Assembly (NCBI GenBank): GCA_028343615.1
Contig: JAOLZA010000005.1
Span: forward strand, 1 to 64,000
DNA: 64,000 nt
Direction of reading: 5' to 3'
DNA from: Verrucomicrobiota bacterium
Lineage (GTDB): Bacteria > Verrucomicrobiota > Verrucomicrobiia > Limisphaerales > UBA1100
Shown here piece after piece: positions 19,130 through 29,459 of the stretch. Made by a program: the position numbers and the translations under genes. Below the pieces are notes generated by a model. The model was not told the DNA's origin. It ran no database searches and worked only from the letters and a program-made list of their open reading frames with translations. Positions within the stretch are counted from its first letter, which is position 1; every line of letters starts with the position of its first letter.

Positions 19130-20671
19130 TTGCGGCGCATGATTGACACACCTGAGGTGCCCATTCCGGAACGGCAGATGGAGGATTTGGTGAACGCGCC
19201 GCGCCGCGCGCCCAGTTCCCATGAGCCCGCCACCGCGCCCGCGGGCCGAACGCCGCCGCACTCTATCGAGGCGGAGCAGGGGATTCTCGGTTGCCTGATG
19301 CTCGATGCCGCATCCGGATTGGATTTTTGCCTCGAACGCATTCGCGAGCCCCGCCAGCTCAGCGATGCCCCTTCCGATAAAGATCAGCGCGGCAAACGCC
19401 GTCCGTCGGGTGACACGTTTTTTTATGAACTGAAACATCAACTGCTCTTCGAGGCGATGATCGATATCGTGGGTGCGGGGCAAGCGGTGGACATCATCAC
19501 TGTGAAGCAATTCCTCGCCGATCGCAAACAGCTCGAGTCCGTGGGCGGCGTGGCTTATCTAAACACATTGATGGATAGTGTGCCTTCGGCGGCTAACCTC
19601 GAATACTATTTCAACATTGTTTGGGACAAATATTTGCTGCGCAAAACCGTACGCACCTGCACCGAGATTGTTACCCAAGCGTTTGAGCACGAGGGCGAGG
19701 TGAATCGCCTTCTCGACGAGGTGGAAACGCGCATCCACACCATCAACGATGAACGTGCGGGCGACATCAGCACAGATATGAAGAAACTCGTGCACGCTGC
19801 CATTGATCGCATTGAGGAATACCACAAACGCAAGGGTCAGATTTCGGGTGTTGCTAGCGGCTATCCGGTGCTCGACAAGATGACTGATGGAATGCACGCG
19901 GGTGAAATGATTGTCATTGCTGCGCGGCCCTCGATGGGCAAAACCAGTCTGGCGATGAACATTGTGGAAAACGTGACGCTGGGAGGCAATGTTCCCGTGG
20001 GCGTGTTTAGCTTGGAAATGACCGCAGAGGCACTGGTTACCCGTATGATTTTCTCCAATGCTCGTCTCAACTTCAGCAAACTCCGCGACGGAGTTATGGG
20101 CGACCACGACTTCCCGCGCATCAACGCCGCCGCCGGTAAGCTTCACAAGGCCCCCCTTTATATCGATGACACCCCCGGGCTCTCCATCCTGCAACTCCGA
20201 GCCAAGGCTCGCCGAATGCATACCCAGTATGGCATAAAACTCATTGTCATTGACTATCTCCAGCTGCTTCACTCTACTTCGCGGCGGGCGATGGACAATC
20301 GGCAGCAGGAGGTTTCAGAAATCTCCAGCGGTATCAAGGCCTTGGCTAAGGAATTGAAGGTGCCAGTGATTGTGCTTTGTCAGTTAAACCGCGAAATGGA
20401 GAGGGAGAAGAACCGCAAGCCACGCTTGTCGGATCTCCGCGAATCCGGCGCGATTGAGCAGGACGCCGACTTAGTGGGCCTGCTTTACAAAGTCGCGCAG
20501 GATGAGGATGTGGAAGGTACGGGCGAGAGCGAAGGATTGCCGGTCAACCTGTTGATTGCGAAGCAACGCAACGGCCCCACCGGCGACATTCCGCTCACTT
20601 TCCTCAAAGCCTACACGCGGTTTGAGCCTGCCGCCCGAATAAGCGATGAAGATGTGCCGCATGAAAACTAA
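19130..20671 (+). CDS. dnaB: Replicative DNA helicase DnaB
   Basis: PHSIEAEQGILGCLM...IAARPSMGKTSLAMNIVEN...LIVIDYLQLL...LSDLRESGAIEQDAD. Confidence 0.95.
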   Translation: MRRMIDTPEVPIPERQMEDLVNAPRRAPSSHEPATAPAGRTPPHSIEAEQGILGCLMLDAASGLDFCLERIREPRQLSDAPSDKDQRGKRRPSGDTFFYELKHQLLFEAMIDIVGAGQAVDIITVKQFLADRKQLESVGGVAYLNTLMDSVPSAANLEYYFNIVWDKYLLRKTVRTCTEIVTQAFEHEGEVNRLLDEVETRIHTINDERAGDISTDMKKLVHAAIDRIEEYHKRKGQISGVASGYPVLDKMTDGMHAGEMIVIAARPSMGKTSLAMNIVENVTLGGNVPVGVFSLEMTAEALVTRMIFSNARLNFSKLRDGVMGDHDFPRINAAAGKLHKAPLYIDDTPGLSILQLRAKARRMHTQYGIKLIVIDYLQLLHSTSRRAMDNRQQEVSEISSGIKALAKELKVPVIVLCQLNREMEREKNRKPRLSDLRESGAIEQDADLVGLLYKVAQDEDVEGTGESEGLPVNLLIAKQRNGPTGDIPLTFLKAYTRFEPAARISDEDVPHEN

Positions 20672-23370
20672 CATTTTGAAACTCCTCACACTGTTCCTGC
20701 TGCTGGTCGCGCCGGGAATGGCGAATGCCCAACCGGTTGCCGCTGCCCCCAAGGTGGGCGTAGTCAAAGTCACCCTTAAGAGCCTTGGCAGCGGCGAGCC
20801 GGATATCACCGAGGCTTACGTGCGCAATCATATCCGCATCCGCCCGGGTGATCAATTTCGTGCCGGCGTAACTAATCCTGATGTACATGCGCTGATGAGA
20901 ACCGGCCGGTTTTATGACGTGCGCGTGGAGGTGTCTGAGAAAGATGGGAAACTTACGTTGGAATTCATCACTGTGGTCTATCCCAAAGTAACCTCGGTGA
21001 ATTTGCTGTTGCGCAGGCCCGATGGCACCACACTCACCGCAGCGTCATTACAGATAAAAGAAAAAGATTTACTAAAAAAAATTACACTCCGCCGCGGCAT
21101 CCGCTACAGCGACTCCCAAAGGCAAGCTGATGCCGAAGCCTTGCGTGAACATTATGAGGATAAAGGCTATTACCCAGTCAGCGTAACCAGTGATGATGGT
21201 GGCAAGTTGACTGGGGAAGTCGAATACTTGATCACCGAAGGCGAGCAGTTTCAAATCGAAAACATGACCATCGAGGGTAATGACGGTTTTGATACCGATG
21301 ACTTGATGGACTTCGTGAAAGTTCGTGAAAGGCGGCGTTGGTATAATCCTGTCAGTTGGTTCATGAATGACGGGCGCATTCGACCGCTCGAATTGCAGGC
21401 GGACATTGAGCGTCTCGAAACCTTTTATCGCAATCGTGGCTATCTCGATGCCAAAGCGGAAGTAGTTCATACCGCCGATGCCGTACTGACCAGCGACGTG
21501 TATCAGCAACGCGTAAATACCCTCAACAAAGCGCGCGCGGATTTGGAAATATTGGAATCATCCTTGGCTGATGAAGAAGATAAAGGGGATGCCATCGATG
21601 AAGATCGTTTGGATTTGCTGGAAGACCAAGTGGATGATCAGGAAGATGTAGTGGAAGATGCGGAGGATAATCTGGAAGATTATCTCGATGACGCCTCGTA
21701 CGTGGATCTTACCTTCAAGATTACCGAGGGTCGCTTGTATCATGTGGGCACGGTGAATTTTGAGTACTACTGGCAAAATGCGCGCGATGGCGAAACCACG
21801 CGGCTTGATGCTGGGCCCGAAGGCAAGGTCAATCCAGATTTCAAGCCTGTGATCCCCAAGCTCACCCTCATGTCCCTCATCCGCATGCGCGAAGGTGAAA
21901 TTTACGCACCCGAACGACTGCTCCGCAGCGGCCCAGAATCTGATTTGCGTGCTATCCAAAATCATTACGGCCGCAAATCTCATATCAATGCCCGCGTGCT
22001 GAGGGTGGTTCGCAAACCGGTGACTGGTACTGACAAAATTAACCTCGTCTTCAAAATCTTCGAAGGTAATCCGTTCAACCTCGACTTGGTGCAAATTGAA
22101 GGCAACGAAAAAACCAAAGACTTTGTTATCCGCCGCGAGCTCGCCATTGCGTCCGGTGAACGGTTTGACATGGGTCGTGTGGAACGCAGCCGCAGTCGAA
22201 TCGAAGGTATGCGCATATTTGAAAGTGTACGCACCTTTGCGCGGCGTGGTCCCGATGCTCGTCAGGGTGCCAATCCAGGTGAAACCCTCACGGACGATCT
22301 CGTGGTGGCCGTGCGCGAAAAAAAACACGGGGAACTTTATGATCGGCGGCGGGTTCAGCACTGATTCCGGCGCGTTTGCTAATGTGGTAATGGGGCAGGA
22401 AAATTTTGACATCAAACGCTGGCGTCGCCCCCATTTACTGCAAGGCGCAGGTCAGAAAGTTCGCCTTAAGACCGTGGCCGGAGGCAAGTACAAAAATTAC
22501 CGACTGGACTTTGAGGAGCCGTGGCTGCTTGATCGGAAGCTGAAGCTGACCACCTCGCTTTACGCTGAGGAGATGTCCTATTACAGCACTAAGTTTGACG
22601 TGGATCAAACCGGATTTGACATCGGTCTGGAACGAACTCTTTTAGGTAACGATTTTTTGCGAGGAAAAATCTATTTCACGTTGGAAGAGGTTGGCCTCAC
22701 TGAAATGAAATCCAATGCCTCCACCGAGTTAAAGAACGAGGCTGGACACGACTTTGTAGGTCTGTTGGGCGGTCGCCTCGCCTATGACACTCGCGGTGGC
22801 GGCGATCTTCCTACGCACGGTCAGATTACTTCCTTCGACCTCCAGGTTGCACCCAGTGTGATTGGTAGCGACAAGCCGTTTTACGGGTACCACCTCAAGA
22901 GCACGTGGTATTTCAAGGGCTTACGCGAAGGGCACGTCCTTGAGTTACGTGGTCAAAACGCGGTGGTGGATAGCTTTGAAAGCTCGAAAAATGTTCCATA
23001 TTTATATCGCCATCATCTCGGTGGCTCACGCAATCTACGGGGCTTTGACTTTAACGAAGTGGGCCCACGTGGTGACCAAAATGACTATCTCCGTGGCCAA
23101 ACCATGGCCCACGCCTCACTCGAATACAGCGTGCCCACTCCGTGGGACATCCTTCGAGTTGCAACCTTTTACGATATCGGTTCGGTGAACAAAGGCGCTT
23201 ACGATTTTGACTTTGGCAATTACAACGATGACTGGGGTATTGGCCTCCGTTTACAAATTCCATTCCTCGGCCCGCTGCGTCTTGACTATGCGTTTCCGAT
23301 TTCCAGCGATGGCTACAACGACAGCGGCGGCAATATCAATGTGAATTTTGGCTACACAACCCGATTCTAA
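20664..23370 (+). CDS. bamA: BamA-type outer membrane assembly protein, interrupted by a +1 frame offset at an A8 tract (22318-22325)
   Basis: ORF 20646-22364 carries signal peptide and POTRA repeats; ORF 22096-23370 carries the beta-barrel ending NVNFGYTTRF. Reading frames join at VVAVREK-NTGNFMIGGGFSTDSG if one A is removed from GCGCGAAAAAAAACACGG. Confidence 0.85.
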
Positions 23371-23391
23371 CCTAATATAAAATTGAGCATT

Positions 23392-23979
23392 ATGAAAACC
23401 ATACTCACCACACTTTTTCTTTCTATTGCATGTCTATTGCCCTGTCGCGCTCCCGCTGCGGCAGAGCATAATCTGGCAATCGTCAACACGGAAATTGTCT
23501 TTAAAGGCTACTGGCGTACCGCAGTGGAGGATAAACGCTTAAAAAATGCCATGGAGGATATGCAAAAACGTGTGGCCATGGAGGATAAAAGCCAGACGGA
23601 TCGGTTGGCTGAATTGAAAAAAATGCAACAAATTTTGCAGAAGCCCAATCAGAATCAAGCAGCTTTGGCACGCCATCGGCAGGAGTTTGAAACCAAAAGA
23701 AGGGCATATGAGCAGAACGGAACGACCTTAAATAATTGGAAGGCTGCACAACAAAAAGATTTATCGGAAAAAAGTCGCAAGGCTATTGAAGGAATTAAGG
23801 ACGAGATTAAGGCGGTCATTTCAGCGCAAGCCAAGAAAAATGGCTATACTCTGGTGATCGAATCGAAGGCACTGTTGTATTCCTCCCCCGATTTGGATAT
23901 CACCACCCAAGTTTTGGCTCAGCTGAATATCAACGACCCTGATAAGGTTGCTCCCAAGAAGCCAACGCCAAAGAAATAG
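23392..23979 (+). CDS. OmpH/Skp family periplasmic chaperone
   Basis: Signal peptide, helical charged protein immediately downstream of bamA; NLAIVNTEIVFKGYWR...YTLVIESKALLYSSPDLDIT. Confidence 0.8.
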   Translation: MKTILTTLFLSIACLLPCRAPAAAEHNLAIVNTEIVFKGYWRTAVEDKRLKNAMEDMQKRVAMEDKSQTDRLAELKKMQQILQKPNQNQAALARHRQEFETKRRAYEQNGTTLNNWKAAQQKDLSEKSRKAIEGIKDEIKAVISAQAKKNGYTLVIESKALLYSSPDLDITTQVLAQLNINDPDKVAPKKPTPKK

Positions 23980-24020
23980 CTAGCGAGAGTTGTCAGTGCC
24001 TCTAAGGTAGTGGGCGATAA

Positions 24021-24866
24021 TTAGGGTAGCACTTCCACGGCGGCCACTTTGCCGTTATTCACAGTGAATCGCGCCGTGCGTTTGATTTGGCCTGTCTTGA
24101 TGTCGCGAATGGTCAGTCCCGAATACATCCACACGTTGCCTTGTCGTTGATTTGGATTACCAAAGGCTGTCGTTAGGATGGAGGATGGTCTGCCCTTATA
24201 ATATGACAATTCCTTCGTTGCATCTGTTCCGTTCACTTGCCATTGGAACTTTCGGCCAGCAGGCGTCTTGCCGGTTAGGGGCCGGCCAGTTAGATCAAAA
24301 GCGGCCATTCGCAGTACCTTGCCTGGGATTTTGGTTGATAACACCTTTACCTTGTTGGTCTTGCCATTGGGGTGAAAAGTAGTCCACGGGCCCACGCGGA
24401 AACCGTTGGTGTAGAAGGATTTGCTGCGTGCTGTGCCGTCGGCGTACCAAGTGTACGCCGTGCCGTTCTTTAGGCCTTGAATATAACTTACTCGGTACTT
24501 GGTCTGTTTGCCGCCCGGATACTTAATACGAAACGTTCCATGCCATAGGCCTTTTTGCATGGAGATGAGGGATTGCGTACCGTCCTTGTCGTTTTTAATC
24601 GCATTCCCAGTGAATTGTTTTTTGTCATGAAAATAAACCCTCACAATATTGGTGATGACAGCGGTCGCGTTAGTACGCCGGATATATTTCATCGTGCTAA
24701 TATCAACCGGAGCAACTGTATTGTTGGCTACTTGTGTAGTGTTAGTGGAGGCAGAACCTTGGTTTATCTTGGTGGTGCTGATATCCGAACCACTGCCATC
24801 TTCATTGTCGCCGCAACCAACCAGCAATAACGAGGATATGCAGAGTAAAAACCCAGAAATTTTCAT
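24021..24866 (-). CDS. Lipoprotein with MORN/YwqK-like repeats and a C-terminal module shared with the protein at 8084-9580
   Basis: MKISGFLLCISSLLLVGCGDNEDG lipobox; GLWHGTFRIKYPGGKQTKYRVSYIQGLKNGTAYTWYADGT... repeats. Confidence 0.65.
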   Translation of the reverse strand: MKISGFLLCISSLLLVGCGDNEDGSGSDISTTKINQGSASTNTTQVANNTVAPVDISTMKYIRRTNATAVITNIVRVYFHDKKQFTGNAIKNDKDGTQSLISMQKGLWHGTFRIKYPGGKQTKYRVSYIQGLKNGTAYTWYADGTARSKSFYTNGFRVGPWTTFHPNGKTNKVKVLSTKIPGKVLRMAAFDLTGRPLTGKTPAGRKFQWQVNGTDATKELSYYKGRPSSILTTAFGNPNQRQGNVWMYSGLTIRDIKTGQIKRTARFTVNNGKVAAVEVLP

Positions 24867-24927
24867 TGCTGCGAATCTACTCAAAACACCATTAAACTCA
24901 ACCATTTTCAGCCCTTTCTGGACGCGT

Positions 24928-26112
24928 TTATTCAGATTCACTTTGTCGTTTTTGCTGGGTATCCAGCAGCAATCTGTGGGTTTCGGTCAGAATTTCAGGA
25001 ATGCGATCGGCAAACGGGCTCTTTCGAAGGGCCTCGGTTAGTCCTGTTTTATCCGATTTCCCCATGTGTTCGCCGGGGAACCAGTGGTCGCCTTGGCCGA
25101 GTAGATTGTAACGCATTTTTCCCCAGTCCACCAAATCGAGGCCTTTGGCATAGGTCCACAGGCGTAGAATTTCCGTGAGGTTCAGCTCGCCGGGTACGTC
25201 CACGTAATGTGGCAATCCTTCGGCCCAACGGGCGCACCAGTCCGCACCGTGGACTTCAGCCAAGGCATCGCGCAGTCGTTTTTCGATGGGGGCGATGGTG
25301 GTCCCAATAGTGTCATAATATTCCAAAGCGTCGAGATGGCAATCGAAATCAGATGGCTCGGCCGCGCCGCAGCTGAGGGTGTGAACTTGCTGGCGGTTCA
25401 AACAATAGAGTTCATTGAACTGCATCGGATGAAGCGGCTCGCATAGCTCGGCGAGCTTTGGGGGTGGGGCGTAAAGCTTGCCGCCTTTGTCGTTGGGGCT
25501 GATGATGAAAACGCCCATATCTCGCGCGGCGGAGGCTTCGATGGCTGGCCAGTTGAGGTCGTTTACAAAATACCAGTGGAGATTGACGTAATCGAAGGCA
25601 TCACTCTCGATGGCTTTCAAAATTAAATCGGTGGTGGCGTGGGTGGAAAAGCCGACATGGCGTACGCGGCCCTCTTTTTGTAGCCAACGCGCAGCGGCGA
25701 TGCAGCCGGTGGGGCCGAGCGACCAATCGAGAATTTCCTGATTGTTGATGCCATGCAGCGAAAGCAAATCCACGTGATCGAGCTGGAGATAGTCCAATGA
25801 TTTTTGGAAAGTTTCGAGAAACTCGCGTGGATTGGCAAATGGGGCCACTTTGGTTTGCACGATGAGTTTTTTGCGCGGTAGTTTTTTGAGTGCTGGTCCG
25901 AGCTGCATTTCCGATGAGCCATACCCGCGTGCGGTTTCGATATGGTTGATACCCACTTCAACGGCACGATGAATGGTGGCTTCAAGATTCTTCTGGCCGT
26001 CGTTGGGCACCTCGCTCCACTCGATGTCGTTCCACTTGTGCTGATACCGCATTCCTCCACAGGAGAACACGGGCATCTCCAAATCTGTTTTTCCAAAGCG
26101 ACGGTATTTCAT
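24928..26112 (-). CDS. Aldo/keto reductase family protein
   Basis: MKYRRFGKTDLEMPVFSCGGMRYQ...GINHIETARGYGSSE...LDHVDLLSLHGIN. Confidence 0.88.
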   Translation of the reverse strand: MKYRRFGKTDLEMPVFSCGGMRYQHKWNDIEWSEVPNDGQKNLEATIHRAVEVGINHIETARGYGSSEMQLGPALKKLPRKKLIVQTKVAPFANPREFLETFQKSLDYLQLDHVDLLSLHGINNQEILDWSLGPTGCIAAARWLQKEGRVRHVGFSTHATTDLILKAIESDAFDYVNLHWYFVNDLNWPAIEASAARDMGVFIISPNDKGGKLYAPPPKLAELCEPLHPMQFNELYCLNRQQVHTLSCGAAEPSDFDCHLDALEYYDTIGTTIAPIEKRLRDALAEVHGADWCARWAEGLPHYVDVPGELNLTEILRLWTYAKGLDLVDWGKMRYNLLGQGDHWFPGEHMGKSDKTGLTEALRKSPFADRIPEILTETHRLLLDTQQKRQSESE

Positions 26113-26957
26113 TACTCCACAAATTCCAATTCCTGTCGGTGGTCAATCAGCTCCGCCTCGTGGGCTTGGCCGAGGAAGCGCGTGATGGTGTCGCGGCCTT
26201 TTTCGCCGTAGTCGAGGGTCCAGTGGTTTACGTACATCCCCACGAATTGATCGGCTAATTCCATCCCCATATCGCGCGCGTATTGTAGTGCATGCGCAAC
26301 GGCTTCGGCGCGATGGTCGAGGCTGTACTGGATGCTTGCGGTGAGTAGATCACTGATGACTTTGCGTTCGTCAGCGGGAATGCGTTTGTGGATCACGTTG
26401 CCGCCGAGAGGCAGTGGGAGACCGTTGTTTTCTTCGCCCCACCACACACCGAAATCCTGACAGCATACGAGCCCTTCGTTTTCGTATGTGAGCTGGCCTT
26501 CGTGAATTATGAGGCCAACGTCCGCCGTGCCGGCATTGACGGTTTGAAAAATTTCGTCGAAGGGCACGACGAGGTAATCAATCTCAGACTTCGATTTCTC
26601 CAGCCAAAGCTGCAACGCGAGGAAGGCGCTGGTCATCTCGCCCGGGATGGCGATTTTTTTGCCGGGAATGTCCGCACGCATGATTTTTTCCTTGGCCACC
26701 AACATTGGCCCGTAGCCATCGCCCATACTCGCGCCGCTGGGTAGCAGTGCGTAATCGGCACACACCGAGGGATATGCATGAATGCTGATGGCGGTGATAT
26801 CCAGCTCGCCGCGCGTGGCGCGTTCATTGAGTGTTTGGATGTCTTGTAAAATGTGCTCGAACGCGTAACCGCGAGTATCAATGAGCCCTTCCGCGAGGGC
26901 ATAAAACATAAAGGCATCGTCCGGATCGGGCGAATGGCCAAGCGTCAACTTCGTCAT
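26112..26957 (-). CDS. mqnD: 1,4-dihydroxy-6-naphthoate synthase, futalosine menaquinone pathway
   Basis: MTKLTLGHSPDPDDAFMFYALAEGLIDTRGYAFEHILQDIQTLNERA...GYGPMLVAKE; internal ATG at 26957 is the homologous start. Confidence 0.85.
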   Translation of the reverse strand: MTKLTLGHSPDPDDAFMFYALAEGLIDTRGYAFEHILQDIQTLNERATRGELDITAISIHAYPSVCADYALLPSGASMGDGYGPMLVAKEKIMRADIPGKKIAIPGEMTSAFLALQLWLEKSKSEIDYLVVPFDEIFQTVNAGTADVGLIIHEGQLTYENEGLVCCQDFGVWWGEENNGLPLPLGGNVIHKRIPADERKVISDLLTASIQYSLDHRAEAVAHALQYARDMGMELADQFVGMYVNHWTLDYGEKGRDTITRFLGQAHEAELIDHRQELEFVE

Positions 26958-27053
26958 CGCGGGGAGATTGGGCCAAGAGACGTGCTCTGTCGATGCGATT
27001 TGGCTGGCAATTCGGCACGGCTCTGGCAGTATTGTCCCCTGTAAAATCCGGCT

Positions 27054-28322
27054 ATGCGCGATTATTTCCTCAGGCGTTTCCTTTTGATTCCACCTACTTT
27101 GCTGGGGATTTCGTTTGTGGTGTTTTTGGTCACACGCGCGGCACCGGGCGGGCCAATTGAGCAGGCGATGATGCAGATGCAGCAAATGAGCGAGGAGGGA
27201 AATAGCGGCGGTCAGACGGGAACGGGTTTGCTGGATGAAGAGCAGCGGAAGGATTTAGAGCGCTATTACGGTTTGGATAAGCCGGTGGTGGAGTCATATT
27301 TCATTTGGTTGGGCTTGCGCTCGCGCGAGTTATCGCACAAGGAAGTTCAATTTGATGCTGGCGAAACCAAAGGAAGCGTGCGGGTGCGCTTGGTGGAAGG
27401 GGAGGCGAAAAAGAAGCGGATGCGGCTTGAGCGTGATGCGGCGGACAACGTGAAGTTTGTAAATGTGGGGGATTTTCCTGGCAACTGGACCTGGCGCAAA
27501 CTGGATACCAAACCCGATGACGAGGAAGGCTTGTTACGGGTTGAAGTGTTTCGCGAGGAATACTCGGGATTGGTGCAGGGCGACTTGGGGCGTTCCTTTC
27601 GCTACGGCAAGCCGGTAGGGCAGGTGATTTGGGAACGGCTACCGGTATCCACTTATTTTGGATTCATGACGATGTTCATCGTGTACGCAGTGTGTCTGCC
27701 GCTGGGTTTTTACAAGGCAATCAATCATAATAGTTGGTTTGATAACACTACCTCGGTGCTCATTTTCATGGGTTACGCAATCCCAGGCTATGTGCTGGGG
27801 TTCCTGCTAATTTTATTTTGCGCGGTGAACAATCAATGGTTTCCCACCACGGGCTTTACTAGCATCGGGTTTGATGAAATGTCCACGGGCGAAAAAGTAA
27901 AAGATGTGTTACATCACTCCGTGCTTCCGCTGTGCGCGTATCTTGTAGGCGGGTTTGCGTTTGTGACGATGCTGATGAAGAATCATTTGATGGATAATCT
28001 CTCCGCCGATTATATGCGCACTGCACTATCCAAGGGTGTGGCTTATCGCGACGCGGTGCGGCGGCATGCGCTACGCAATTCAATGATTCCGATAGCCACC
28101 AATCTCGGCCATCAAGTGATGTTGTTTGTCACAGGCTCATTTCTCATCGAAAAAATATTCGATATCAACGGTTTCGGGCTTCTGGGCTTCAACGCGATAA
28201 TTGACCGTGATTTTCCGGTGGTGATGGGCGTATTGATGCTCTCAGCATTCCTTATGTTGCTGGGCAATGTAATCTCGGATTTCCTAATGGCTATGGTCGA
28301 TCCACGCGTGCGTTTCAAATAA
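27054..28322 (+). CDS. ABC transporter permease (YejB/OppB type)
   Basis: MRDYFLRRFLLIPPTLLGISFVVFLVTRAAPGGPIEQ...GDLGRSFRYGKPV...RRHALRNSMIPI. Confidence 0.9.
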   Translation: MRDYFLRRFLLIPPTLLGISFVVFLVTRAAPGGPIEQAMMQMQQMSEEGNSGGQTGTGLLDEEQRKDLERYYGLDKPVVESYFIWLGLRSRELSHKEVQFDAGETKGSVRVRLVEGEAKKKRMRLERDAADNVKFVNVGDFPGNWTWRKLDTKPDDEEGLLRVEVFREEYSGLVQGDLGRSFRYGKPVGQVIWERLPVSTYFGFMTMFIVYAVCLPLGFYKAINHNSWFDNTTSVLIFMGYAIPGYVLGFLLILFCAVNNQWFPTTGFTSIGFDEMSTGEKVKDVLHHSVLPLCAYLVGGFAFVTMLMKNHLMDNLSADYMRTALSKGVAYRDAVRRHALRNSMIPIATNLGHQVMLFVTGSFLIEKIFDINGFGLLGFNAIIDRDFPVVMGVLMLSAFLMLLGNVISDFLMAMVDPRVRFK

Positions 28323-28324
28323 TC

Positions 28325-29452
28325 ATGCACTGGAAGCTCAATCCTATCACCGCCCGAAAGCTCAAGCGCTTCCGTTCCATCCGGCGTGGTTATTGGTCAT
28401 TCCTTTTGCTGGGCGGGGCTCTGTTGGTTTCTCTTTTTGGTGAATTACTGATGAACGATCAGGCGTTGGTTGTGCGGCATAATAACCAATGGTACTTCCC
28501 GGCTGTGGCTGATTCGTATCCAATCAAATGGATATACACGCCCAAGGAGCCGCGCACGGGGGAGTTTTTTGGCGAGGCCAAGGATGAGACCGGCCAGCCT
28601 TACTCTGGGCTGGTGAATTATCGGTTGCTAAAAAAAACGTGGGAAGCTGCCGAAACGGAAAGTTGGCTCATAATGCCCATCATCCCTCACGGGCCGGATG
28701 GTAATACGTTTAGCGAGGGAGTGGGAAAACTTTCGGCCCCAAGCCGTGAGCACAAGCATTATCTCGGTACCGATGGAGCTGGACGCGATATTGCTGCGCG
28801 TATGTTTTATGGCTTTCGCATCGTCATGCTGTTTGCATTGGGATTCACCTTGATGGTGTTTTTTATCGGCTCAACGGTCGGTTGCTTGATGGGCTACTTT
28901 GGCGGCAAGGTGGATTTGTTAGGCCTCCGTTTGGTGGAGGTTTGGGCTAATATTCCATTTCTGTATATGGTGATGATTATGGTAAGCGTTGTGCCCAGCA
29001 AAGTCGGCATGTCGACCCGGGTGTTGTTGTTGCTGTTCATTATGGTTGTTTTTAGTTGGACGAGTATGACTTATTATATGCGTGCCTCCACCTATAAGGA
29101 AAAGGCGCGTGACTACGTAGCGGCCGCGCAACTCCTGGGTGCGGGGCCATTGCGGATTGTATTCACGCATCTGCTTCCAAATACAGTGTCTACGCTGGTG
29201 ACCTTTCTACCTTTCACCGTGGCGGTAGCGATTTCATCGGTGACTGCGCTTGATTTCCTAAATTTCGGGTTACCCGAGGGTACGCCCAGTTGGGGACATC
29301 AATTGCGATTGGGTCAGGAATATATCCGCGAAAAACCGTGGATTATCGGTTCGGCATTGACGGCGATTTTTCTGGTGCTGACAATGGTCACGTTTATCGG
29401 CGAGGCAGTTCGCGAAGCATTTGACCCCAAGAAATTTTCAACTTACGAATAA
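28325..29452 (+). CDS. ABC transporter permease (YejE/OppC type)
   Basis: KRFRSIRRGYWSFLLLGGALLVSLFGELLMNDQALVVRHNNQWYFPAV...FIGEAVREAFDPKKF resembles YejE. Confidence 0.9.
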   Translation: MHWKLNPITARKLKRFRSIRRGYWSFLLLGGALLVSLFGELLMNDQALVVRHNNQWYFPAVADSYPIKWIYTPKEPRTGEFFGEAKDETGQPYSGLVNYRLLKKTWEAAETESWLIMPIIPHGPDGNTFSEGVGKLSAPSREHKHYLGTDGAGRDIAARMFYGFRIVMLFALGFTLMVFFIGSTVGCLMGYFGGKVDLLGLRLVEVWANIPFLYMVMIMVSVVPSKVGMSTRVLLLLFIMVVFSWTSMTYYMRASTYKEKARDYVAAAQLLGAGPLRIVFTHLLPNTVSTLVTFLPFTVAVAISSVTALDFLNFGLPEGTPSWGHQLRLGQEYIREKPWIIGSALTAIFLVLTMVTFIGEAVREAFDPKKFSTYE

Positions 29453-29459
29453 TAAAATT

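Noticed and set aside
22096-22330. ATG at 22096 as a genuine start of a separate barrel gene
   Set aside because: The segment before the A8 tract in that frame (MKATKKPKTLLSAASSPLRPVNG...) is an off-frame reading of POTRA sequence; homology in this frame starts only after the A tract.
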